This document shows positions 1-5,350 of a stretch of DNA of 8,012 nucleotides, piece by piece; position 1 is the stretch's first letter; each line of letters starts with the position of its first letter. Below the pieces are notes generated by a model. The model worked only from the letters and a program-made list of their open reading frames with translations. It searched no databases and was not told where the DNA came from. The DNA comes from Bacteroidales bacterium (GTDB taxonomy: Bacteria; Bacteroidota; Bacteroidia; Bacteroidales; UBA7960). Position numbers and translations under genes: made by a program. Location of the stretch: contig SKNE01000012.1 in assembly GCA_007120675.1 (NCBI GenBank), forward strand, positions 1-8,012. Direction: 5' to 3'.

Positions 1-1
1 C

Positions 2-79
2 AGCGAAGTGTTGCAAAACACTTATGGCAACATCAGGGAGCTTTTGCAGTATTGCAAGGACATAAGCAATAGTGGCTGA
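2..79 (+). CDS. Possible C-terminal tail of a convergent plus-strand gene (partial)
   Basis: An open frame enters from the left edge and ends at TGA 77-79, reading S-E-V-L-Q-N-T-Y-G-N-I-R-E-L-L-Q-Y-C-K-D then I-S-N-S-G. The composition is protein-like (a probable amphipathic helix ending in a polar tail), and many codons end in G or C as in the real genes here. No minus-strand frame in 1-122 starts a credible gene, so a gene converging on the TlpA-like gene would fit, with about 43 bp between the two stop codons. No family can be recognised from 25 residues. The frame is short enough that chance openness cannot be excluded. Confidence 0.35.
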   Translation, partial: SEVLQNTYGNIRELLQYCKDISNSG

Positions 80-122
80 TATCTTGCACAGGTGCCTGCT
101 CACCGGGGAGTGGACGAATGAA

Positions 123-1529
123 TTATCCGGACCCGCTGATCACCTCCTTTATGGCCGCTTCTGCCCCCGCTGTGGGAGCCAAAAATGGCTTGCCGATGAT
201 CTCGCCCTGCGGACCGATCAAAACAAAATAGGGGATGGTCCTGAGCCGGTAGCGGTCCAGCAGCCTGTAATCCCCGCCAAAGTGCAGGAACACCGCATTG
301 TCTGCATTGCGCCCATGGAGCTCACCGATGCCTTCTGGGTCATGGTCTGTCAGGATGCCCACCACCATTAGCTGATCCCCCAGGCCTTCTGCCAGGTCCA
401 TCAAGGCACCGATCTCTCCCATGCTGACCGGACAAGCCATTGAACCAAAAAAAAGGTACACATACTGCCCCAGGAAATCATCCAGGACAAGCTCGCCACC
501 CGCCGCATCCGCCAGGCTGAAAGAGGGGGCACGGCTGCCTGGCCGCAGGGACAGTTGATGGTCCAGGATGCGACCGGCCATTTGGCGGTGTTCCGCATGC
601 CTGCCGGAAGCAGCTGTTTGTTGCAACACCTTGAGCACCTGCCCGGGGTCAAAACCTCTCCTGTTCAACATATTTTGCAAGCTCCTGGTCATCACCAGCT
701 CCCGCATCCTGTCATCGGCAAGTAGCGGATCCCGTTCAAGGTACTCCATCAGCCCATGGTAGTCAGCCTCCCCGTTTACCAGGTTTTGCAGCTCCCACAG
801 CCGCAGTGAGCGACTGCCGGAAAAAATGTAGTTGTCCATGACGGACTTGAAGAAATCCGCATACAGGGGATGATCGTAGAGAACGGGCTGATCGAGCAGG
901 TAAAGCTGGATCAGTTCACCCACCGGGGTGGCATGCAGGCTGGAATGTAAATAGGCCATGAAGTAGCGGATATAGGCCTGGAAAAAAGGGTGGTCCACGT
1001 CCCGGTAGGCCGAGTCAAGCCTGCTGGAAAAAGCATGCAAAGCAGGCCGGTGGTTTGCCCGGACATTCTGCGCCACCTCAGCCTCGAGGAAGTCGGCCAC
1101 CATCAGGTGTAACTCATGGGATAACTCATTGAGGTCCGGCTGTCCCTGATTCCTGTTCCTGACCTTCATGGGATATGGCTGAAGCAAGGGGTAGGGATTC
1201 CGGGAGGAAGAGGCCAGGTCGATGGTGTCAAAGCTCAGCTTCAGATCGTTTCCCGGCCCGGCGTACAGGGTGTTGCTGAATTGCATCACCCGTAAAGCGT
1301 ACTGCCTTGTGCGATCTGCTGTAAAGGAGAAGGAAAAGTGACCATCCTCGTCTGCGATGGCGGACACGATCTCCCGGCTTTGGGGACTGAACATGTCCTT
1401 CGGTGCCATCAGCCTGATCTCTTGTCCCCCGGCACCGGGAAACACCCCGCTGACCAGGATGGTGTCGCCCGGCCAGGCCATGGCGGGGACAGACAAAAGA
1501 GACAGGATGAAGAGCAGGTGTTTGATCAT
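123..1529 (-). CDS. Secreted TlpA-like thioredoxin-fold protein with CxxS active-site variant
   Basis: A 468-residue exported protein. Residues 1-18 form a signal peptide (basic start, hydrophobic LLFILSLLSV core, AMA cleavage site before W19), so the protein should act in the periplasm, possibly on the membrane face. Residues about 20-105 are beta-rich and resemble the DUF4369-like domain that precedes thioredoxin domains in many Bacteroidota proteins. Residues about 130-325 are mostly helical and unassigned. Residues about 328-468 form a TlpA/AhpC-like thioredoxin domain: the lead-in RPGSRAPSFSL, a strand YVYLFFGS, the active-site region, and a cis-proline loop T-I-P433. The usual W-C-x-x-C is replaced by A-C366-P-V-S369, followed by the expected Glu (M-G-E), so the second cysteine is lost. 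Family members are thiol-disulfide reductases, but with one cysteine this protein may be a monothiol isomerase-type enzyme, a thiol binder, or inactive. The ATG is 32 bp after coaD, which suggests co-transcription. The start is fixed by the signal peptide. The domain class is fairly sure; the function is not. Confidence 0.85.
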   Translation of the reverse strand: MIKHLLFILSLLSVPAMAWPGDTILVSGVFPGAGGQEIRLMAPKDMFSPQSREIVSAIADEDGHFSFSFTADRTRQYALRVMQFSNTLYAGPGNDLKLSFDTIDLASSSRNPYPLLQPYPMKVRNRNQGQPDLNELSHELHLMVADFLEAEVAQNVRANHRPALHAFSSRLDSAYRDVDHPFFQAYIRYFMAYLHSSLHATPVGELIQLYLLDQPVLYDHPLYADFFKSVMDNYIFSGSRSLRLWELQNLVNGEADYHGLMEYLERDPLLADDRMRELVMTRSLQNMLNRRGFDPGQVLKVLQQTAASGRHAEHRQMAGRILDHQLSLRPGSRAPSFSLADAAGGELVLDDFLGQYVYLFFGSMACPVSMGEIGALMDLAEGLGDQLMVVGILTDHDPEGIGELHGRNADNAVFLHFGGDYRLLDRYRLRTIPYFVLIGPQGEIIGKPFLAPTAGAEAAIKEVISGSG

Positions 1530-1561
1530 GACATTGACCTGGTATCTGTAAATTTTGATGA

Positions 1562-2044
1562 TCAGGGTTTTGGTACACTCAAGTCGACCCCTTCGGGAAT
1601 AAAGGGCCTGGCATCCCCCCCGTTGCGTATGATTTCGCGCACGATGTTTGAGCTCAGGGCGGTATAGTCGGGGGTGGTGAGCAGGAAAACGCTTTCTAAT
1701 TCAGGGAACATGGCCTTGTTCATTTGTCCGATGCTCCGCTCAAACTCGAAGTCGGCCGATGTTCGCAAACCCCGGAGGATGTAACGCACTCCCAGTCTTT
1801 TGCACAAATCCACGGTGAGGCCCTCATAGGTGATCACCTCCACGCGGTCTTCCTTGCGGAAAACATTCTCTATCCACCGCTTTCTTTCGTTTAAGGGGAA
1901 AAAGCTCTTTTTCTGGTCATTGATGCCAATGGCGATGACCACCTTATCGAATAAGGGGAGCGCCCGCCTGATGATGGACTCGTGTCCCTTCGTGATGGGG
2001 TCAAATGTACCCGGGAACAGGGCAACCCTTTCCATAGCCTTCAT
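1562..2044 (-). CDS. coaD: Phosphopantetheine adenylyltransferase (CoaD)
   Basis: Catalyses the penultimate step of coenzyme A synthesis in the cytoplasm: 4'-phosphopantetheine plus ATP gives dephospho-CoA plus pyrophosphate. It is a nucleotidyltransferase of the HIGH superfamily. The N-terminal PGTFDPITKGH carries the phosphate-binding Thr and the catalytic-site His. Further on are a QKK lysine pair, LRGLRTSADFEFE with both conserved arginines, QMNK, and ALSSNIVRE, which matches the family's ISSTxxRE. There are two possible ATGs. The first (2044) gives 160 residues, MKAMERVAL. The second (2035) gives 157 residues and places Thr10, His18, Lys42, Arg88 and Ser129 at the E. coli numbering, so either is credible. 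The length is normal for the family. The gene lies 38 bp after rsmD in an AT-rich gap, a common pairing in bacteria, and 32 bp before the TlpA-like gene. No active-site change is visible. Identification is very secure. Confidence 0.97.
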   Translation of the reverse strand: MKAMERVALFPGTFDPITKGHESIIRRALPLFDKVVIAIGINDQKKSFFPLNERKRWIENVFRKEDRVEVITYEGLTVDLCKRLGVRYILRGLRTSADFEFERSIGQMNKAMFPELESVFLLTTPDYTALSSNIVREIIRNGGDARPFIPEGVDLSVPKP

Positions 2045-2082
2045 TTCATTGTGTTTTGGTCTATATATAAGTACGCGTTTTT

Positions 2083-2631
2083 CTATTGGATGTTTCCCTC
2101 CTGGGAGAAAAAGCTGAAGTGCACCTTGCTGTATTTTTTTTCTTTGAGGAAGTGGGGGTGTGCTTGAAATCTTTGGCTGTCAGAGTGCTCCAGCACAAGG
2201 ATTCCCTCCCTGCTCAACAGCTGGGATGAAAAAACCTGGTCGGGAATGTCGGCCAGGCCCGGGAGCGAAAAAGGGGGATCGGCAAAAACAAGGTCGAAGA
2301 CATCCCTGCCCTGCTTCATGTAACGGAACACATCGCCCTGCAGGCAAACCAGCTTGTCCAGTTCCAGGGCCTCTTTTACGGTCTTCATGTAACGTATGCA
2401 CCTGGGGTGTTTGTCCACTGCCACCACCAATGCGGCTCCCCTGGAAGCAAACTCATAGCTGATGCTGCCAGTCCCGGCAAACAGATCCAGCACCCGCAAA
2501 CCGGTGAAATCCACCAGGTGATTCAATACGTTAAACAGGGCCTCCTTGGCCTTGTCCGTGGTGGGTCGGACAGGCAAGCCGGCGGGGGGACGCAGGATCC
2601 TGCGGTGATGCTGGCCGCCGATTATCCGCAT
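2083..2631 (-). CDS. rsmD: 16S rRNA (guanine(966)-N(2))-methyltransferase RsmD
   Basis: A 182-residue SAM-dependent methyltransferase expected to methylate N2 of G966 in 16S rRNA during assembly of the small ribosomal subunit. The N-terminus MRIIGGQHHRR is typical of the family, as is RPTTDKAKEALFNVL (22-36; E. coli has a closely similar RPTTD...LFN stretch). The Rossmann-fold SAM site is VLDLFAGTGSISYE (47-60), with the acidic motif II Asp at D73 and D100 near the adenine. The catalytic motif IV is F-A-D118-P-P-F, the D/N-PP-Y/F form used by exocyclic-amine N-methyltransferases. The length matches the family. The start ATG lies inside the end of the DUF3822 gene, overlapping by 10 bp (ATGCGGATAA), which suggests translational coupling. 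coaD follows 38 bp later. The C-terminus contains an eight-base A run (KEKKYSK region), and the frame stays intact through it. Very secure. Confidence 0.96.
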   Translation of the reverse strand: MRIIGGQHHRRILRPPAGLPVRPTTDKAKEALFNVLNHLVDFTGLRVLDLFAGTGSISYEFASRGAALVVAVDKHPRCIRYMKTVKEALELDKLVCLQGDVFRYMKQGRDVFDLVFADPPFSLPGLADIPDQVFSSQLLSREGILVLEHSDSQRFQAHPHFLKEKKYSKVHFSFFSQEGNIQ

Positions 2632-3491
2632 GTATCCAGGTTTAATAAATTAAAATAGTAGTGATAGGGGACCTGGTCAAATGCCGGGGGATAAGTATAC
2701 ATATCGTTCTTTTCCGGGAAACCGGTCTGCCGGAAATAAGCTTTCAGGCTTTCATATTCCAGTGTATCCATGGCGATTTTACCGGTCAGCATGCACGTCA
2801 GTCCAGATGGCCTCAGGTTCAATTCCTGCAAGACATGGAAGACATAATACAGTAAATCCTCGAAGCTGCGAACATGATACGACCTGTAAAGGATCAGTTG
2901 CTGTTTTTTCAACAGCACAAGTTCAAAATACCTGTCGTGCAGGTGAATCACCAGGTCGGCACGCCAGTTGTCCAGCTTTTGGCTGGCCAGGATATTTTCA
3001 ATCAGTACGGATCCGTGGTGGCGGAGGCGGTAGGTGGGGAAAAGCGAGTCGCACACCCGGATCGCCTCCCGATCTGCCAGGTAAACGCCGCTTGCACCCA
3101 GGATATTCAATATGTCGTGACGGATGAGTGTCTTGTGACCCGCCTGGCCCAGGAGATCCGGCAGCATGCCGCTGTCGCTGGTATTGAACAGGTCCAGGGG
3201 AAGTAAAATCAGTTCAGGTGTGTAATAGGACAAGCTGATTTTCTCAAACCCACCCTTTAGCAGCCGGTGGCCCCTGCAAAGGGCCGGAAGCGCATCCAGG
3301 TAACTGTAAGGGGCATCATCCACGGGCTGGACATACTCCTCCAGCGCGGTGTACCTGTAGCGTTCCAGGTCGATGACAGAAAAAACAAATCCACCGGGCA
3401 AAAGCCCGATGGACAGGTTCTTTTTGCTTTCAGGCCCCGCTTCATATTCCGGGTCAACGATACGGAGCGTATTGCTGAGACTGCCTGTCAT
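2622..3491 (-). CDS. DUF3822 family protein, probable actin-like (ASKHA) fold
   Basis: A 289-residue protein with no signal peptide and no membrane segment, so it is probably cytoplasmic. It resembles DUF3822, a family largely limited to Bacteroidota and habitually placed just before rsmD. As I recall, a structural-genomics structure from Bacteroides showed an actin-like ATPase fold. The sequence fits two such lobes: an N-terminal strand pair around NLSIGLLPGGFVFSVID (25-41), the helix-strand segment IRHDILNILGASGVYLADREA (about 123-143), then a second lobe starting with paired strands DLVIHLHDRYFELVLLKKQQ (179-198) and a LTGKIAMDTLEYESL segment (235-249) where a phosphate- or adenosine-loop would be expected. 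I cannot tell whether ATP binding survives, because classic phosphate-loop glycines are not obvious. The start ATG lies 16 bp after the preceding membrane-protein gene, and the end overlaps rsmD by 10 bp. The biological role is unknown. Confidence 0.85.
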   Translation of the reverse strand: MTGSLSNTLRIVDPEYEAGPESKKNLSIGLLPGGFVFSVIDLERYRYTALEEYVQPVDDAPYSYLDALPALCRGHRLLKGGFEKISLSYYTPELILLPLDLFNTSDSGMLPDLLGQAGHKTLIRHDILNILGASGVYLADREAIRVCDSLFPTYRLRHHGSVLIENILASQKLDNWRADLVIHLHDRYFELVLLKKQQLILYRSYHVRSFEDLLYYVFHVLQELNLRPSGLTCMLTGKIAMDTLEYESLKAYFRQTGFPEKNDMYTYPPAFDQVPYHYYFNLLNLDTCG

Positions 3492-3507
3492 GTGATGTCC
3501 GGTTCAT

Positions 3508-4095
3508 TTACTCCCAGTTGCCATCCAAAACGGCTTCCTGCATGGATCCAACCCTGAGACCCTCCTCACGTGTGTAGTAGACCCGCCAGTTGTCAAGATC
3601 GGCCAGGTATACGTGGGGTTGCACCCTGGCTTCAAACACCGGGAGTTTGACAAGCCCTCTTTCTATGAATCCAGCTTCCATGTCAAAGCGTCTCCCGCCG
3701 CCATGAGGCACCTCGGGCAGCCTTTCGATGGGATACCTCGCATGCCTCAGCAGGCTGTCGCGCGCCGGGATCCACATGGTGTCCCGTTCAACAATGCCCA
3801 ATCGCACGGCTTCGGATTCGGTCAGGGTGTCGGGTACCGATCCAATGGCGCGAACCACCGCCAGTGAGTCCATCTTGTAAAAAAGCACCAGTGAATCAAG
3901 GTCAGCAGTAAATCGCTGATACCTGGACCTGTGTGACCGCTGCACTTCCCGAATGTCCTTCAGGCGCTGGATGATTTCACCCTCCCTCTGCTGCACTTCC
4001 TGGCGGAAGCGGACAGGCTCCATGATGCTGTCATATACAAAGTAGGCCAATACAATAATCACAACGACCAGAGCAATTTGGATAGCTGTTTTCAT
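3508..4095 (-). CDS. Small single-pass membrane protein, pseudopilin-like N-terminal half, unknown function
   Basis: A 195-residue protein when started at the ATG at 4095 (MKTAIQIALVVV). An in-frame ATG at 4152 would add 19 residues but would place the start upstream of the candidate promoter, so I prefer 4095. Residues 5-21 are a transmembrane helix. There is no signal-peptidase site, so the remainder should be periplasmic with the N-terminus inside. Residues about 26-60 form a charged amphipathic helix ending in RLKDIREVQRSHRSRYQRF, followed by TADLDSLVLF. This order (membrane helix, long helix, IR-x-x-Q...Y, then LDSL) recalls type IV pilin and pseudopilin-like proteins, but I see no prepilin-peptidase site (G before F/M, then E). 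The C-terminal half is rich in beta-type segments, with DLDNWRVYY near the end. Similar proteins sit before DUF3822 in other Bacteroidota as I recall. The stop is 16 bp before the DUF3822 gene. The function is not known and the pilin resemblance is inference. Confidence 0.8.
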   Translation of the reverse strand: MKTAIQIALVVVIIVLAYFVYDSIMEPVRFRQEVQQREGEIIQRLKDIREVQRSHRSRYQRFTADLDSLVLFYKMDSLAVVRAIGSVPDTLTESEAVRLGIVERDTMWIPARDSLLRHARYPIERLPEVPHGGGRRFDMEAGFIERGLVKLPVFEARVQPHVYLADLDNWRVYYTREEGLRVGSMQEAVLDGNWE

Positions 4096-4126
4096 AAGAT
4101 TAATTTGGTTGATGGTTATGAATACG

Positions 4127-4134
4127 CAAAGGTA
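4127..4134 (-). promoter_or_regulatory. Candidate Bacteroidota -7 promoter element (TACCTTTG)
   Basis: On the minus strand the sequence reads TACCTTTG, matching the TAnnTTTG -7 consensus of the Bacteroidota primary sigma factor. It lies in the 80-bp gap after the dehydrogenase stop (4176), 31 bp upstream of the preferred ATG at 4095, so transcription would begin with a short leader of roughly 20-25 bases. A TTTG lies further upstream (within TTGTTTGG, around 4146-4150), but at about 11 bp it is too close to be a well-spaced -33 element. The position, in the only AT-rich gap before the five-gene run, supports it as the operon promoter. The motif is short and chance matches occur. Confidence 0.45.
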
Positions 4135-4175
4135 AAATAAAATACCAAACAATCAGGCAGTGCATCCGCATTTGT

Positions 4176-5252
4176 TCACAATGGGTAGCCAATTTTTAGC
4201 TTTTCACACCAGTGCCGGAGCTGTTCCTTCACCTGCGGCTTGATGGATACGCCCGTTTGCCCGTGCCGCCGTTCCGCTTCCCGCTCGGGATCTCCCGGGA
4301 TCAATACCCGGTCATGCCCCTTTGCCGGGGTGGCACTCCGCATGGTTTGGATCCAGTGGTCCATGGCGTCAAGAAAGGCCTGCCCGGGTCTGAATGCGTC
4401 CACGCGAAAAGCACCGAACAGGTGTCCTGTTCCCTTTCCGGGCAAATCCGCCTTCACCGGCAGCCAGTCCACCGAAGGGGGCACAAAGGGGCCAAAGTTG
4501 GCACCCGGGAGCACGGCCGAGAGCACATCTACCATCGCGGCCATGCAATAGCCCTTGTGACTCCCGTATTGCCTTGTGCTGCCCAGCGGGAGGATGGCGC
4601 CCCCCCTGCCCAGGACGCCCGGATCTTCGCTCGGGCTCCCATCGGGTTCCTGTACAAAACCCGGCTCAATGGTTAAGCCTTGCTTATGCAGCAGATCCAC
4701 CTTGCCGCGGGCGATGACGGCCGTGGCGAAATCTGCCACCATGGGCGGTTCGGATCCGGCCGGAACGGCCACCGCCAGGGGATTTGTTCCCAGCATCCCC
4801 TCTGCCGAGAAAGTGGGTGCAACCAGGGGGTTGGCATTGCACATGCACAGGCCAATCATCCGGTGTTCAAGGGCCATCATGGCATAATAGGCCGCAATGC
4901 CGAAATGGTTGCTGTTCAGGACAGCCACCCAGGCTGTCCCTGCCTCACCAGCCTTTCCTATGGCAAGCTCCATCGCATGCCTCGCCACCACCGGCCCCAG
5001 GCCATTATCCCCATCCAGGGTGCCCGTTGAAACGGTTTCATGGACAAGCTTCATGCGGGGCCGGGAATTGATGCGGCCACTGCAGAGCATCCTCAGATAA
5101 TCATTCAGGCGAAGCAAGCCGTGGGAGGGGATGCCGCGCATCTCGGCGGCGACCAGGACCCCGGAGGTGGCCAGGGCATCCTGGTCAGGCACCCCGCAAC
5201 GACTGAGCAGGGAAGTAGCCAGGGACTTGAGCAAATGTTCATCGTACCTCAT
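4176..5252 (-). CDS. Ldh_2 family NAD(P)-dependent 2-hydroxyacid dehydrogenase (AllD/malate-L-lactate dehydrogenase type)
   Basis: A 358-residue cytoplasmic oxidoreductase of the family holding ureidoglycolate, malate/L-lactate, sulfolactate and diketogulonate (YiaK-type) enzymes. It should interconvert a 2-hydroxy acid and a 2-oxo acid using NAD(P). Numbering from MRYDEHLL, the family motif S-H44-G-x-x-R48-x-x-x-Y52 binds substrate, and NSNH116FG holds the catalytic His. These four positions coincide with E. coli AllD numbering as I recall it, which supports the ATG at 5252 over an upstream in-frame TTG at 5336 that would add 28 residues with no counterpart. Further motifs are LGTNPLAVAVPAG, V-A-D174-F-A-T (usually DMAT), SHKGYCMAAMVDVLS and the C-terminal GHLFGAFRVDAF. 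The substrate cannot be read from the sequence. No pathway partner lies beside it: lptD ends 98 bp upstream and a membrane protein begins 80 bp downstream. The family assignment is very secure. Confidence 0.93.
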   Translation of the reverse strand: MRYDEHLLKSLATSLLSRCGVPDQDALATSGVLVAAEMRGIPSHGLLRLNDYLRMLCSGRINSRPRMKLVHETVSTGTLDGDNGLGPVVARHAMELAIGKAGEAGTAWVAVLNSNHFGIAAYYAMMALEHRMIGLCMCNANPLVAPTFSAEGMLGTNPLAVAVPAGSEPPMVADFATAVIARGKVDLLHKQGLTIEPGFVQEPDGSPSEDPGVLGRGGAILPLGSTRQYGSHKGYCMAAMVDVLSAVLPGANFGPFVPPSVDWLPVKADLPGKGTGHLFGAFRVDAFRPGQAFLDAMDHWIQTMRSATPAKGHDRVLIPGDPEREAERRHGQTGVSIKPQVKEQLRHWCEKLKIGYPL

Positions 5253-5350
5253 TGAACAGCGATTTGTGCTGGCGGCAGCGGCTTTCAGCAGTTTAGACCA
5301 GCTCACAACAGACTGGTTACCAGCTTTCAAAAACAATGGCCAGGCCCGGT

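Noticed and set aside
80..122. Possible terminator hairpin between the convergent stops (GGTG...CACC arms).
   Set aside because: The stem is only four base pairs with no T-tract on either strand.
72..371. A 99-codon plus-strand frame crossing the left intergenic gap into the TlpA-like gene, with a C-x-x-C (CPRCG) pair.
   Set aside because: Most of it is antisense to the thioredoxin domain, whose reading is strongly supported. The cysteine pair is incidental.
2160..2462. Overlapping frames of 73-100 codons on both strands inside rsmD.
   Set aside because: They are shadows of rsmD, whose motifs (SAM site, DPPF) run through the same bases.
4096..4152. N-terminal extension of the small membrane protein to the ATG at 4152.
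   Set aside because: The added residues would start upstream of the candidate promoter and disturb a clean N-terminal membrane helix (MKTAIQIALVVV) that begins at 4095.
5313..5323. The 11-bp dyad CTGGTTACCAG in the gap upstream of the dehydrogenase gene.
   Set aside because: Arms of five bases are too short to distinguish an operator from chance, and no second perfect copy is visible; only a partial AGCTGGT repeat lies nearby.
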